Positions 8,328-18,709 are shown, counted from the stretch's first letter. The stretch: DNA of 64,000 nucleotides from Mesorhizobium sp. M1E.F.Ca.ET.045.02.1.1 (GCF_003952485.1 NZ_CP034447.1:6834501-6898500), one strand, 5' to 3'. Notes: generated from the letters alone by a model not told the origin. Program-made: numbers and translations.

Positions 8328-10242
8328 ACTGCTCTTGGGCAATGTCGCGCTCGGTCAGCCAGTGTTCCAGGGCTTCCGCCATCTCCTCAGGCGTCCTGCC
8401 GAGAGTCTCGAGGTGGATTTCGGGGTTCTCCGGCGCCTCGTAGGGAGAATCGACGCCGGTGAAATTCTTGATCTCGCCGCTCAGCGCTCGCGCGTAAAGA
8501 CCCTTCGGATCGCGCCGGGCGCATTCCTCGAACGGCGTGTCGACGAACACCTCGACGAACTCGCCCTCGGCCATCAATTCGCGCGCCATGCGCCGCTCCG
8601 CGCTGAACGGCGAGATGAAGGATACGATGACGATCAGGCCGGCATCGGCCATCAGCTTAGCCACCTCGGCGACACGGCGGATGTTCTCCACGCGATCCGC
8701 GTCGGTGAAGCCGAGGTCGCGGTTGAGACCGTGGCGGACATTGTCGCCGTCGAGGATATAAGTGTGGCGGCCGGATGCGAACAGCTTCTTCTCGAACAGG
8801 TTGGCGATGGTCGACTTGCCCGAGCCGGACAGACCGGTGAACCAGAACACCGCCGGGCGCTGGTTCTTCAGGTCGCTGCGGCCGCGCTTGCCGACATCGA
8901 GCGACTGCCAGTGGATGTTTTCGGCGCGACGCAGCGAATGCAGGATCATGCCGGCGCCGACGGTGGCGTTTGTGATGCGGTCGATCAGGATGAAAGCGCC
9001 GGTCGTGCGGTTCTCGGCGAAGGGATCGAAGGCGATCGGCGCCCGCGTCGAGATGTTGCAGACACCGACCCCGTTGATCTCGAGCGATTTCGCAGCCTCA
9101 TGCGCAAAATCGTTGACGTTGACCCGGTACTTCAGATCGGTGACGGTCGCGCTCACCTGGTCGGTTTCAGTACGCAAAACGTAGGAGCGTCCAGGCAGCA
9201 GCGCCTGCTCGTCGAACCAGACGATGTTGGCGGTGAACTGGTCGGCAACCTGCGGTCTAGCTGCCGGCGACACCAGCATGTTGCCGCGCGAGACCTCGAC
9301 CTCGTCCTCGAGGACGAGCGTGATGGCCTGGCCGGCAACCGCCAGCTCGAGATCGCCGCCATGCGCGACGATGCGCTTGACGCGAGAGGCCCTGCCCGAC
9401 TTCGCGACGACCACCTCATCGCCTTGCGAAACCGTGCCAGAAGCGATGGTGCCGGCAAAGCCGCGGAAATCGAGGTTGGGACGGTTCACATACTGGACCG
9501 GGAACCGGAACGGCAGCTCGACGACGGCCTCGTCGACCGACACGGTTTCCAGATGCTCGATCAGCGACGGCCCGCAGTACCAGGGCGTGCGCTCCGAGCC
9601 ACTGGTGACGTTATCGCCAAAACGCGCCGACATCGGGATCGGCACGATGCTGGTGAAGCCCAGGTTCTGCGCAAACTCGCTATAGTCCTCGACGATCTGG
9701 TCGAACACGGCCTTGTCGAAGCCGACGAGGTCGATCTTGTTGACGGCGAGCACGATATGCCGGATGCCGAGCAGCGAGGCGATGATGGAATGGCGCCTGG
9801 TCTGGCGCAGCACGCCCTGGCGGGCATCGATGAGCACGATGGCGAGATCGGCGGTCGAGGCGCCGGTCGCCATGTTGCGCGTGTACTGCTCGTGGCCGGG
9901 CGTGTCGGCGACGATGAACTTGCGCTTCGGTGTGGCGAAGAAGCGATAGGCGACATCGATGGTGATGCCCTGCTCGCGTTCCGCCTCCAGCCCATCGACG
10001 AGCAGCGCGAAGTCGACGTCGTCGCCGGTGGTGCCGTGCTTGCGCGAATCGCGCTCGAGGGCCGCGAGCTGGTCCTCGAAAATCTGTTTGGTGTCGGAAA
10101 GCAGCCGGCCGATCAACGTCGACTTGCCGTCGTCGACCGAGCCGCAGGTGAGGAAGCGCAACAATGACTTCTTTTCCTGCGCGGCCATGTAGTCGCGGAT
10201 CGAGTCGGTCGGGGCAAGGCTCTTGGCCATGATGTGGCGCAT
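8305..10242 (-). CDS. cysNC: bifunctional sulfate adenylyltransferase subunit 1 / APS kinase
   Basis: 645-aa fusion. The N-terminal EF-Tu-like GTPase (CysN) has GSVDDGKST at 34-42, DTPGHEQY and NKID boxes and beta-barrel domains. The C-terminal APS kinase (CysC) starts around residue 460 with P-loop GLSGSGKST and DGDNVRHGL. With CysD it makes APS from sulfate and ATP, then phosphorylates APS to PAPS. The layout matches rhizobial CysN/C and NodQ. With cysQ beside it and no APS reductase nearby, the operon looks suited to PAPS for sulfation as well as cysteine synthesis. The start overlaps nothing; cysD ends two bases upstream. Confidence 0.93.
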   Translation of the reverse strand: MRHIMAKSLAPTDSIRDYMAAQEKKSLLRFLTCGSVDDGKSTLIGRLLSDTKQIFEDQLAALERDSRKHGTTGDDVDFALLVDGLEAEREQGITIDVAYRFFATPKRKFIVADTPGHEQYTRNMATGASTADLAIVLIDARQGVLRQTRRHSIIASLLGIRHIVLAVNKIDLVGFDKAVFDQIVEDYSEFAQNLGFTSIVPIPMSARFGDNVTSGSERTPWYCGPSLIEHLETVSVDEAVVELPFRFPVQYVNRPNLDFRGFAGTIASGTVSQGDEVVVAKSGRASRVKRIVAHGGDLELAVAGQAITLVLEDEVEVSRGNMLVSPAARPQVADQFTANIVWFDEQALLPGRSYVLRTETDQVSATVTDLKYRVNVNDFAHEAAKSLEINGVGVCNISTRAPIAFDPFAENRTTGAFILIDRITNATVGAGMILHSLRRAENIHWQSLDVGKRGRSDLKNQRPAVFWFTGLSGSGKSTIANLFEKKLFASGRHTYILDGDNVRHGLNRDLGFTDADRVENIRRVAEVAKLMADAGLIVIVSFISPFSAERRMARELMAEGEFVEVFVDTPFEECARRDPKGLYARALSGEIKNFTGVDSPYEAPENPEIHLETLGRTPEEMAEALEHWLTERDIAQEQYDNGGGI

Positions 10243-10244
10243 GC

Positions 10245-11150
10245 TCAGAAATACCCTTCGCGCTTCTTCTTTTCCATGGAGCCGGCCTCGTCGCGATCGA
10301 TGAGGCGGCCCTGGCGCTCGGAAGTGCGGGCGGTCAGCATCTCGCCGACGATGGCTTCCAGCGTATCCGCATCCGATTCGATGGCCCCTGTCAGCGGATA
10401 GCAGCCCAGCGTGCGGAAGCGCACGAGACGGTTCTCGGCCGTCTCGCCGGGACGCAACTGCATACGGTCGTCGTCCTTCATGATGAGCATGCCGTCGCGT
10501 TCAACGACCGGCCGCTCCTTGGCAAAGTAAAGCGGCACGATCGGGATGTTTTCCTGCAAAATGTACTGCCAGATGTCGAGCTCGGTCCAGTTCGACAGCG
10601 GAAAGACGCGGATCGATTCGCCCGGCGCGATGCGGGTGTTGAAGATTTTCCACATTTCCGGCCGCTGGTTCTTCGGATCCCAGGCGTGCTGGGCGTTGCG
10701 GAAGGAGAAGATGCGCTCCTTGGCGCGCGACTTCTCCTCGTCGCGGCGGGCGCCGCCGAAGGCCGCGTCGAAACCGTATTTGTCGAGCGCCTGGCGCAGC
10801 GCCACCGTCTTCATCACATGGGTGTGGGTGTTGGAGCCGTGGTCGAAGGGATTGATGTTGTCGCGCACGCCGTCTTGATTGACGTGGACGAGCAGGTCGA
10901 AGCCGAGCTTCTGCGCCATCTGATCGCGAAAGGCGATCATCTCGCGGAACTTCCAGGTCGTATCGACATGCAGGAACGGGAAAGGCGGTTTGGCGGGATA
11001 GAATGCCTTCATCGCCAGATGCATCAGCACCGAGGAATCCTTGCCGACCGAATAGAGCATCACCGGCTTGGAGAAAGAGGCCGCGACCTCACGGAAGATG
11101 TGGATGGATTCAGCTTCGAGCCGCTGCAGATGGGTGAGCGCGATGTTCAT
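10245..11150 (-). CDS. cysD: sulfate adenylyltransferase subunit 2
   Basis: 301-aa PP-loop ATP pyrophosphatase that forms APS together with CysN. It shows [13 protein letters not shown] (PP-loop, about residues 35-47), [19 protein letters not shown] and the C-terminal [12 protein letters not shown] typical of CysD/NodP. It is the first gene of the cysD-cysNC-cysQ operon. The 230 bp upstream (11151-11380) has no gene or clear promoter that I can read. NodP is the alternative name, but no nod genes are present, so the housekeeping name is used. Confidence 0.93.
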   Translation of the reverse strand: MNIALTHLQRLEAESIHIFREVAASFSKPVMLYSVGKDSSVLMHLAMKAFYPAKPPFPFLHVDTTWKFREMIAFRDQMAQKLGFDLLVHVNQDGVRDNINPFDHGSNTHTHVMKTVALRQALDKYGFDAAFGGARRDEEKSRAKERIFSFRNAQHAWDPKNQRPEMWKIFNTRIAPGESIRVFPLSNWTELDIWQYILQENIPIVPLYFAKERPVVERDGMLIMKDDDRMQLRPGETAENRLVRFRTLGCYPLTGAIESDADTLEAIVGEMLTARTSERQGRLIDRDEAGSMEKKKREGYF

Positions 11151-11380
11151 GGACTTTTCGAGCGTTCTTTCGTGCCGGCCAGGAGCAGCAGGCGATTGGC
11201 GCGGTTTCCCCTCAAACTGCCCGTCAAGCCCTGGACACTTCTCGCGGGCGTTCTAGCAGATCGGCGTTGCGCATAACAATGCAAGACGCGCGCCGAATGG
11301 CATGGTTCGCGAATGAATTTTCCAAGCAAGCCCTATAAAGCGGAAAATCCTGCCAGACAAAAGGACCGTTTAAAAGTGCG

Positions 11381-12898
11381 ATGAAAAAGCTATTGCCCCG
11401 ATCAGGCGAGCTGGACCTCCAAGGTCTTTCATCTCCACCGGCGATTTTTAGCTGGACATGCTTCGGCCGCCCCCTATCAGAAACCAGGGCCAGCCGCTAT
11501 ACCGGCGCGGGAAACGGGGCGAGACGCGACAGAACGGGGTTGAGGGCAGATGTTTGCCCGCCACCACGGATCCGCGTGCAACCTGGAAGATTGCGAAGCA
11601 AGGCATTGAACCCGTTCTCATCGCTCCGGCGCCATCTCACGCCGACACAGATCAATATCTACTTCTCGATCGTCTGCTTCTTCTCGCCGCCCGTGCTGGG
11701 ATCGCTGGTGAGCTTCGTCTTCAATGGCGGCGCGCTCTGGTCGGTGTTTCTGCTCGCGCTGCGGCGTCGGCAGTTCAACATCGACCGCCCCATGCTTGCC
11801 ATGACGGTGGCAATCTACGCTTATTGCGGAGCCATGGTGCTGGCCTCGATCGTCAACGGTACGCTCGGGCCGGATCTGCGGCTGCTCCTGCCGCTGATCA
11901 CTCTGCTGTTCTTCCCGATCTCCTATTCAACCTGGAGCATCACGGAGAAGGCCACCCTCGCGCGCGTAGCCGTGCTGGCAAGCACAGCAGCGTGTTTCGG
12001 CGCGTTGTTGCTCGCTATCATTCAGTATTACTGGATCGGTACCAGGGCCGAAGGCGGTGCCGGAAACGCGATCGTGTTCGCGGCAGTGACGTGCCTTGCC
12101 GTGATGATGTGCCTCGTGGGCGCTCTTTCGGGGATCGAGAGGCGCTGGAAGCTCTTGGCCGTCGCCGCGCTCGCCGGAACGGCTGCCATCCTCTACTCAG
12201 GCTCGCGTATCATCTGGGTGGCCATGCCGAGCGCCGCCATCGTCATTTTTCTGATCAATCGCCGCAGGATCACCAGCGCCAATCTGACGCGTCTGGCGCT
12301 GATCGCGGGCGCGGCCTGCCTAGTGGTCGCGGCCATCGGCTTGCCCGTGATTATTGACCGTGCCGATTTCCTTTTCAGCGACCTGGATGCACTGACCACC
12401 AAGAACGACCACACGACGGCGCTCGGACTGCGGGTGGCGATGTGGGAGATTGGCGCGACGGGTTTTCACGATGCTCCGATTTTCGGGTATGGCATTAGCG
12501 GCAGCCGGGCGCTGATGAAACAGGGTTTTCGCGCTCAATTCGGCATGGACGCAGGTTACAATCACTATCACAACGGCTTTCTGACCGCAGTGGTGCAGGC
12601 TGGTTTGTTGGGGGCTCTCGCGCTGGCCGCTATCTTCGTCGTTGCTGCCTGGAACGCGGCAAGGACGCTGCGCCGCAGCGCTGATCCGGTGGAGCGGTTC
12701 GGTGCGACAATGATCATTGTTACCGTCATCACCTATCTCGTCGCCGGGCTGACCGGCATTCTGGTCGGCCATGACATCCTTGACGCGACGCTGATGGTGT
12801 TCCTCGTTTCCGGAACCTATCTGGCTTGCGGCCGAACGGTGTCGCCGACCGGCAAGAGCGCCGCCGCCATCCCATCGGGCGCCGACCAGCGATCATGA
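11381..12898 (+). CDS. O-antigen polymerase/ligase-like (Wzy_C) membrane protein
   Basis: Polytopic membrane protein with about ten hydrophobic segments; the first clear one is INIYFSIVCFFSPPVLGSLVSF. The signature HYHNGFLTAVVQAGLLGAL, near the end, is that of O-antigen ligase/polymerase proteins, which join or polymerise lipid-linked glycans on the periplasmic face. The start is uncertain: the ATG at 11381 gives 505 aa with 75 featureless, arginine-rich leading residues. In-frame GTG at 11576 or TTG at 11606 would give a more normal length near 430-440 aa. It overlaps the following epimerase by four bases (ATGA). Whether it is a WaaL-type ligase or Wzy polymerase cannot be decided. Confidence 0.75.
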   Translation: MKKLLPRSGELDLQGLSSPPAIFSWTCFGRPLSETRASRYTGAGNGARRDRTGLRADVCPPPRIRVQPGRLRSKALNPFSSLRRHLTPTQINIYFSIVCFFSPPVLGSLVSFVFNGGALWSVFLLALRRRQFNIDRPMLAMTVAIYAYCGAMVLASIVNGTLGPDLRLLLPLITLLFFPISYSTWSITEKATLARVAVLASTAACFGALLLAIIQYYWIGTRAEGGAGNAIVFAAVTCLAVMMCLVGALSGIERRWKLLAVAALAGTAAILYSGSRIIWVAMPSAAIVIFLINRRRITSANLTRLALIAGAACLVVAAIGLPVIIDRADFLFSDLDALTTKNDHTTALGLRVAMWEIGATGFHDAPIFGYGISGSRALMKQGFRAQFGMDAGYNHYHNGFLTAVVQAGLLGALALAAIFVVAAWNAARTLRRSADPVERFGATMIIVTVITYLVAGLTGILVGHDILDATLMVFLVSGTYLACGRTVSPTGKSAAAIPSGADQRS

Positions 12899-13833
12899 AG
12901 GTCCTGGTTACCGGCGCCACGGGGCTGATCGGACGACAGGTCGTCGGCCGGCTGCGCAAGGCCAATTTCGACATATGTGTTGTTTCCCGCCAACCAGAAA
13001 GGCTGTCGGCTATCGGCAAGCCGCTTCCGCTGCCCGGCGCCGACGCCCCGGACGAAGCCTTCCTGGTGCTGATGCGTGATGTGACCCATGTCGTCCACTG
13101 CGCGGCGCTCAACAACGACCGCGACGCCGGCGAGGCCGGCTACCGGGCCGCCAATGCAACGCTGACCGGGCGGCTGGCCAAGACGGCAGCCGCAGGTGCC
13201 AGCGGGCGCTTCATCTACCTTTCCTCGATCCGCGCTGTGGCCGGTCCCGGCTTCAGCGGTATAATCAATGAGGCGACGCCCCCTGCCCCGCAATGCGCCT
13301 ATGGCCGCTCCAAGCGCGAAGGCGAGATCGTGATGCTCAATGCTTACGCGTCGGCAGGACGCACGGACGCCACGGCGCTGCGCCTGCCGCCCGTCTACGG
13401 CGAGGGCATGAAGGGCAATATGGCGGCGGTGATGCGGCTTGCCGACACCGCCCTGCCGCTGCCGGCCGGCGCCCTGACAGGTTTGCGCTCGCTGATCTCG
13501 TCCGAGACAGCCGCGGACGCGGTGCTGCACCTTCTCAGCCATCCGGGACCGCTTCGCCCGGCCTATGTCGCGGGCAACGCCACACCCCTTGCGCTGTCCG
13601 AGATCATCACCGCGTTCCGGCAGGGTTTCGGCCGTCCGCCGCGCCTTCTGCCCGTGCCGGCCCTGCCGCTACGGATCGCGGCGACGCTGCTCGGCAGGCT
13701 GGCGTCATGGCAGGCCCTGACCGCGACACAGATCTGCGATCCGTCGCTGCTGGCCTCGGAAGACTGGACGCCGGAGACAGACACGCCCGGCCGGCTCCGC
13801 GAATTGGCGCGTCGGAGCTCTCAAGCCCGGTAG
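12895..13833 (+). CDS. NAD-dependent epimerase/dehydratase (SDR family)
   Basis: 312 aa from ATG at 12895, translationally coupled to the membrane protein before it. Extended SDR fold: GATGLIGRQ NAD-binding loop (7-15), LSSIRAV with the catalytic Ser and YGRSK (136-140) with the Tyr and Lys. The C-terminus resembles WbpV/WbiG-type 4-epimerases or reductases that act on UDP-HexNAc in polysaccharide synthesis; UDP-glucose 4-epimerase activity is less likely. It ends inside the 3' end of the convergent sugar-transferase gene (13-bp overlap). Such enzymes often supply the first sugar for the WcaJ/WecA-type transferase encoded next to it. Confidence 0.8.
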   Translation: MKVLVTGATGLIGRQVVGRLRKANFDICVVSRQPERLSAIGKPLPLPGADAPDEAFLVLMRDVTHVVHCAALNNDRDAGEAGYRAANATLTGRLAKTAAAGASGRFIYLSSIRAVAGPGFSGIINEATPPAPQCAYGRSKREGEIVMLNAYASAGRTDATALRLPPVYGEGMKGNMAAVMRLADTALPLPAGALTGLRSLISSETAADAVLHLLSHPGPLRPAYVAGNATPLALSEIITAFRQGFGRPPRLLPVPALPLRIAATLLGRLASWQALTATQICDPSLLASEDWTPETDTPGRLRELARRSSQAR

Positions 13834-14357
13834 AAAGTGCCCACCAATATGCGCAGATCGAGGCCGATCGAAGCGACTTTCTGATAGGCGGCGTCGGTCT
13901 CGGCGCAGAGCCTTGGGTCGGACATGTCGATGCCCTTGATCTGCGCGAGCCCGGTGATGCCCGGCAGTGCCGAGAGCACGCCAAGCCGCTGCCGGTGTCC
14001 GATCAACTCCGCCTGCGTCGGCAGGCATGGGCGGGGGCCGACAAGGCTCATCTCGCCTTTGAGCACGTTCCAGAGCTGCGGCAGCTCGTCGATCTTGGTT
14101 CGGCGCAGCAGCTGGCCGACCGCGGTGACCGAAGCGGCCGGCGCCTCGTGGGTGGGCAAAGACGGCGTGTCCCGGTGCATCGTGCGCAGCTTGTGGCAGG
14201 CAAAGAGGACGCCTCCCCTGCCGACGCGGACCTGCGAGAAGATGGCCGGTCCCGGCGACGTTGCCCTAATCGCCAGCATGGCGGCCAGCACGACGGGCGA
14301 CGTCATGGCGAGCATCACGGCCGCGATCATCAGGTCGAAGGCGCGCTTTGCCGTCAC
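13821..14357 (-). CDS. undecaprenyl-phosphate sugar phosphotransferase (Bac_transf, WcaJ/WbaP C-terminal type)
   Basis: 178 aa, the short form with only the catalytic domain: MTAKRAFDLMIAAVMLAMTSPVVLAAML is the re-entrant membrane helix. SQVRVGRGG, FACHKLRTM, TKIDELPQLWNVLKGEMSLVGPRP and PGITGLAQI are the conserved catalytic blocks. It moves a sugar-1-phosphate from a UDP-sugar to undecaprenyl phosphate, starting repeat-unit or primer synthesis at the inner membrane. It sits three bases after a GT2 gene on the same strand and overlaps the convergent epimerase. It is the only clear initiating transferase in the locus. Confidence 0.87.
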   Translation of the reverse strand: MTAKRAFDLMIAAVMLAMTSPVVLAAMLAIRATSPGPAIFSQVRVGRGGVLFACHKLRTMHRDTPSLPTHEAPAASVTAVGQLLRRTKIDELPQLWNVLKGEMSLVGPRPCLPTQAELIGHRQRLGVLSALPGITGLAQIKGIDMSDPRLCAETDAAYQKVASIGLDLRILVGTFYRA

Positions 14358-14360
14358 GGC

Positions 14361-15293
14361 TCAGATCCGCCGCCAGAGGAAGGCGAGATAGAGTCCCAGC
14401 GTTCCCATGAGAGTCTGCCGGTAGACGCCGCTCTTGCCGAGCAGGCTGAAGCGCCTGAAGATACTGCCCTTGCGCGCCCTGATGAACAGGCGAAGGCAAA
14501 GTGCGGCATCGCGCGTGATGAGGTCGCGGTTGACGGCAAGGCCCCTGAGATTGCTGTCGGTCCAAGTGGCGAACTGGCCCTGGAACAGACGCCCGAGCCT
14601 TGAAAGCCTCGCCCTCCATGAGACATTGGCGCCGACGAGGTTTGCCCCGTGCTGCCGGTACCGGACCAGCGGCCGCGGCTCGTAGCGGACCTTGCCGCCG
14701 GCGGCGGTGACGATGAGATAGGCCCACCAGTCGTGGCTGACGAATTCGGTTCGCGCGGACGCCTTCGCCAGAAGGTCGCGCGCCGCGCGGTTGAACAACA
14801 TGGTGTTGCCGCCGGCGATGCTTTGCACCAGCGCATTGCGGAATGAAGGCGGCCGCCCGAACAGCGGCGAATAGCCGGCCGGATCGCCGGTCTCCGAAAT
14901 GGTCGCCGTGCGCGAGCAGAACAGGAGCGGCGTTTCCGGGCTCTGCCCCTCCATCCAGCGGATGGCGCTCTCCAGCCGGTCCGGCTCCCAAACATCGTCC
15001 TGATCGCAGAAGGCATAGTAGTCGGCATCGATGCGCGGATCGACAATCATCGAGCGGAAGTTGGCGGCGAAGCCCTTTCGCGGGCCTTCCACCAGCGTAA
15101 GGGAACCCTTGTTCCAGCCGGACCGCCACGCCTCGATGATGGAGACCGTGGCGTCCGTCGAGCCGTCGTCGGATACCCAGAGATCGATGCGAGGCCAGGA
15201 CTGCGCAAGCAAGGATTCCAATTGCTCACCGATGAATGCCGCGCCATCCATCGTGCCCATGAGAACGGCCACGCGCTGATCTTGTCTTATCAC
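14361..15293 (-). CDS. family 2 glycosyltransferase
   Basis: 310 aa with a GT-A fold. VAVLMGTMDGAAFIGEQLESLL opens the domain, VSDDGSTD binds the nucleotide, CDQDDVW is the DxD region and FVSHDWWAYL follows, a set typical of rhamnosyl- or galactosyltransferases of the WbbL/RgpB group. It transfers one sugar to a growing polysaccharide on the cytoplasmic face. It is transcribed with the downstream sugar-phosphate transferase, so it may add the second residue of the unit. Donor and acceptor are unknown. Confidence 0.85.
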   Translation of the reverse strand: MIRQDQRVAVLMGTMDGAAFIGEQLESLLAQSWPRIDLWVSDDGSTDATVSIIEAWRSGWNKGSLTLVEGPRKGFAANFRSMIVDPRIDADYYAFCDQDDVWEPDRLESAIRWMEGQSPETPLLFCSRTATISETGDPAGYSPLFGRPPSFRNALVQSIAGGNTMLFNRAARDLLAKASARTEFVSHDWWAYLIVTAAGGKVRYEPRPLVRYRQHGANLVGANVSWRARLSRLGRLFQGQFATWTDSNLRGLAVNRDLITRDAALCLRLFIRARKGSIFRRFSLLGKSGVYRQTLMGTLGLYLAFLWRRI

Positions 15294-15358
15294 GGCCTCA
15301 GAACCTGCAGGGCATTCGAATAGGCTTCAATGGCCAATCATCAGCGGACAGCACGGGT

Positions 15359-17380
15359 CTAACCGATCTGTTCGGCCGTTTCCGACACTGCCTGCTCGGG
15401 CACGCCACCGGCGCTTTCCTCCGCCCGGCACAGTCCCGCCAAGATGGCAAGCGCGGCTGCCTTGTCGCGATCCCGCATCGCGGCTTGCAGTGCCGCCAGC
15501 GCGGCCTCGATCCTCGGCCATTCCACGACGTCGGTCCTGAGGCCGAAGATCTTGGCGGTTTCGAGCTTGACCACCTCTTCGTTCTCGCCGTGCAGGGTCT
15601 CGTGCAGCTTCTCGCCGGGCCTGATGCCGGTAAAGCGGACGGGAATCTCGGTGTAAGGGCTTTTGCCTGCCATGCGGATCATGGTTTCGGCGACTTCGAG
15701 GATCGGCACGGGCTTGCCCATGTCGAGCATATAGATGGCGTAGTCGTCGCTCCCTTGGCGTTGCCCGGCATCGGCGGCCGACATGATGACGAGATCGACA
15801 GCCTCGGCCACCGTCATGAAATAGCGGGTCATGCGCCGGTCGGTGATGGTGACCGGGCCGCCGGCCTCGATCTGCTTCTGGAAGATGGTCGCCACCGAGC
15901 CATTGGAGCCAAAGACGTTGCCGAAGCGCACGGCGATGAATTTTGTGCCCGGGACGCCGGCGCGATGGCCGTTCACCGCGCCTCTATATTGATCGGGCGG
16001 CTCGGCATGGGTCTCATGCAGCGAGGAGACGATCTGCTCGGCCGCCCGCTTGGTGACGCCGAGCACCGAAGTCGGGTCGACGGCCTTGTCGCTGGAAATC
16101 AGCAGGAACTGGGGCACCCCGCATTTGGCGGCGACCTCGGCGCAGGCGAGTGTGCCGAAAATATTCGTCTCGATCGCCGCTTCCCAGTTTTGTTCCAGCA
16201 GCGGCACGTGTTTCAGCGCCGCCGCATGGAAGACGATCGAGGGTTTGAACTCGCTGACGAGGCGCATCATGTGAGGCCGGTCGGTGACGTCGACGATGCG
16301 GCTTGTCAGCCGGTCGCGGTGCTCTTCGTCGATCAGTTGATCGAGCTGGAAAATGCCGAACTCGGAATTGTCGGCCACTAGCACCGCCTCGGCGCCGAGC
16401 TCCAGCGCGCGCTTGACCAGGATGCGGCCGATAGACCCGGCGCCGCCGGTGACCAGCACGCGCTTGCCGCCGACGAAGGCGCCGATGCGCTTGACGTCGG
16501 TGGCCACGGCCGAACGGCGCATGATGGTTTCCATCTCGACGGCGTCGAGAACCAGCTTGCCGCCCTGCCCCAGTTCCGACAGACCGGAGAACTGGACGAC
16601 GGCGATGCCGCTGTGGCGGGCGACGCGCACCAGTTCGGCATAGTCCTCGATCTCGCGCTCGGCGCCGTTGCCGAAAATCAGCAGATCGAGGCTTTGCGTG
16701 CCCCTGACATAGTCCTCCAGCACCTCGATCAGACGCGGACGGAGCGCCACCACGGGAACGCCCTGGATCTGCGTGCCGAGCGGCGCGTCGGCCTCGGTCG
16801 CCATGATGCCTGCAATGGCATACTCGGCCGGCGCGGCGGTGCGGGTGAAGCGGACGATCACATCGGCCTCGCTCAGCCGGCCGATGAACAACGCCTGCTT
16901 GACCGGCGCGTCGCCGGACGCGCGGCGCAGGATGCGCCAGCTCGCGCCGTCGCGAAGGAACCGATAGTAGAGCCTGGGCGCGGAAATGATGGTGAAGGAG
17001 ACCAGGAAAAAGACGATGAACTGGCGTTCGTTGAGACCCGAGACGGGCTGGAAGAAGGAACGGAAGGCAAGCGAGGCCAGGTAGAGCACCATCGTCAGAC
17101 TGCCGCAGCCCTTGAGGATGTTGAAGAAATCGGGCGTGGAGGCGAAGCGCCAGACGGTGCTGTAGAGGCCGCAATAGCGAAACAGCATATGGGCGAAGAG
17201 CACGATGATCGCCCAGCAGGCCAGCCCGCCGTAGGAGAACGCGTCGAAGGAAAGCCGCGACTGCGACAGGGTGAGACTGAGAGCCACCGCGACCAGGACC
17301 ATGACAAGGTCCTGAACCATGATGATGGCGCGCCGCATCTTCGGTCGGAGGTCCGATACGGCTTCTACATAGGCGGTCAT
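15359..17380 (-). CDS. CapD/WbpM-like nucleoside-diphosphate-sugar 4,6-dehydratase, membrane type
   Basis: 673 aa from ATG at 17380 (MTAYVEAVSDLRP); an earlier in-frame start exists at 17482 but adds featureless sequence. Four membrane helices lie in residues 17-140, followed by a CoA-binding-like domain and then an SDR domain (VTGGAGSIGR near 310). The catalytic region reads SSDKAVDPTSVLGVTKRAAE, the WbpM form where the usual Tyr is replaced. These proteins convert UDP-GlcNAc to the 4-keto-6-deoxy sugar at the start of QuiNAc/FucNAc synthesis. With the epimerase/reductase at 12895 and the WcaJ-like transferase it could supply the primer sugar. Confidence 0.85.
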   Translation of the reverse strand: MTAYVEAVSDLRPKMRRAIIMVQDLVMVLVAVALSLTLSQSRLSFDAFSYGGLACWAIIVLFAHMLFRYCGLYSTVWRFASTPDFFNILKGCGSLTMVLYLASLAFRSFFQPVSGLNERQFIVFFLVSFTIISAPRLYYRFLRDGASWRILRRASGDAPVKQALFIGRLSEADVIVRFTRTAAPAEYAIAGIMATEADAPLGTQIQGVPVVALRPRLIEVLEDYVRGTQSLDLLIFGNGAEREIEDYAELVRVARHSGIAVVQFSGLSELGQGGKLVLDAVEMETIMRRSAVATDVKRIGAFVGGKRVLVTGGAGSIGRILVKRALELGAEAVLVADNSEFGIFQLDQLIDEEHRDRLTSRIVDVTDRPHMMRLVSEFKPSIVFHAAALKHVPLLEQNWEAAIETNIFGTLACAEVAAKCGVPQFLLISSDKAVDPTSVLGVTKRAAEQIVSSLHETHAEPPDQYRGAVNGHRAGVPGTKFIAVRFGNVFGSNGSVATIFQKQIEAGGPVTITDRRMTRYFMTVAEAVDLVIMSAADAGQRQGSDDYAIYMLDMGKPVPILEVAETMIRMAGKSPYTEIPVRFTGIRPGEKLHETLHGENEEVVKLETAKIFGLRTDVVEWPRIEAALAALQAAMRDRDKAAALAILAGLCRAEESAGGVPEQAVSETAEQIG

Positions 17381-17764
17381 TGGGTAGTACTGAACTCCAG
17401 GCGCGGGAATACTATCAGAACGGCGCAGGACCGACCATTGTCCGCAACCGCTCCGAATTGCAAAAATCCCCGACCCCGTCACCCGTCTACCGCATTAGCG
17501 CGGAGTTGCGGGGACTGCCAGCGGTTTTTTCAGCCTGTTGTGGGACACGCAGGGCTACGCTTCTGTTGCCGACGGACAGGGGGCTCGAAAGTATAAGCTA
17601 ACCTGCACGGCTTCGGTGAACGATTGAATCGTCTAGGCGAGGATAGGTGCCCCGTACAGGGTTGAGGCTATAGAAAAGTTCGTGACTGCCGATAATTCAG
17701 GGTTGTTCTCTGTGGACCCCCCATGCGAGTGTGTCTGCCATTATTATCTGCAGGAGGATTCTGT
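17381..17764. other. divergent intergenic region, no gene recognised
   Basis: 384 bp between capD-like (minus) and the methyltransferase (plus). I see no credible gene, RNA or operator. The only functional mark is AGGAGG at 17752-17757, which sets the downstream TTG start. Confidence 0.5.
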
Positions 17765-18709
17765 TTGCTTCGGGACTTCAGGATAGCACTGGCACAACAG
17801 ACGTTATGGCAGACGAACGAAAGCACGCCGCCTTGGCACGTCGCTTTCCAAGATCATGTTCGAAAATCCCTAAGCCGTCGACAGCGGATTACCCTCAATC
17901 TTTCGCTATTATGCCGACTTGAGATCAGAGATTTTTTTGCGCGCCGTTTGGCAGGCAGCGGCATCGAAATAGGCGCCCAATACGTTCCAACAGAAGTCGC
18001 CCCCGGCGTCGATGTCGAATATGTAGACGTTCTGTCCAACGACGAACTGGTTTCGCGCTACAAATTGCCGGCCGATGGTCTAGTACCGCTGGCTCATGTC
18101 GTCGACGGACACCACCTCACCGCTTACGTTGATGATGCCAAGGATTTCCTGATCGCCAACCACGTTTTGGAGCATTTCGATGATCCGGTGGGCGGTGTCA
18201 TCGAATGGCTCCGTGTCATCCGTGCAGGCGGTCTGCTGTTCCTGACGCTGCCGAACTATCGGAGCAATGCCTTCGACTATAAGCGCACCCCGGAGCGAGC
18301 GCCCCATTTCGCTCTTGATTATGTCGACCCCGACAATCGACCGCAGCGAAACCGCACCCATTACGAAGACATGGCAATGAGCCTGCGTGACCAAGATCGC
18401 CAATCGGCAGCTGTCCAATCCATGGTCGACGAATGGATCAGCCGAGGCGACCGACATCATTATCACGTCTACGACGAAGCCGCGCTTAAGGATGTCCTTT
18501 CAGAGGCCGGGAAAGCTTCAGGAAATGACCTACAGCTTGTTGATGCCTTCATGCCCCGTGACGGATTTGAGATACTTGCCATCGTAAGAAAACTAGGCAA
18601 GGGATCGGGTCGGCTCAGATGGTTGCCGAAAATGGTGATTGCCTCGCGCACAGTCGAGATCGCAGCAATCATGGCCATGAGGCAGGTCAGAGCGCACCGC
18701 GCTAGTTGA
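17765..18709 (+). CDS. class I SAM-dependent methyltransferase-like protein
   Basis: 314 aa from TTG at 17765, chosen because AGGAGG stands seven bases upstream; the ATG at 17723 has no ribosome site. The fold is a Methyltransf_11-like type: GIEIGAQYVPT in place of the glycine-rich loop, VEYVDVL as the acidic strand and LIANHVLEHFDDPVGGVIEWLRVIRAGGLLF as motif IV onward. Proteins of this pattern are common in O-antigen and capsule clusters and are thought to methylate sugars. It is the only plus-strand gene in this part and is separated from its neighbours. Substrate unknown; base composition is lower in GC than the flanking core genes. Confidence 0.7.
   Translation: MLRDFRIALAQQTLWQTNESTPPWHVAFQDHVRKSLSRRQRITLNLSLLCRLEIRDFFARRLAGSGIEIGAQYVPTEVAPGVDVEYVDVLSNDELVSRYKLPADGLVPLAHVVDGHHLTAYVDDAKDFLIANHVLEHFDDPVGGVIEWLRVIRAGGLLFLTLPNYRSNAFDYKRTPERAPHFALDYVDPDNRPQRNRTHYEDMAMSLRDQDRQSAAVQSMVDEWISRGDRHHYHVYDEAALKDVLSEAGKASGNDLQLVDAFMPRDGFEILAIVRKLGKGSGRLRWLPKMVIASRTVEIAAIMAMRQVRAHRAS

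Noticed and set aside
8293..10167. 624-codon open frame opposite cysNC
   Set aside because: Antisense shadow. Both P-loops and APS kinase motifs are on the minus strand.
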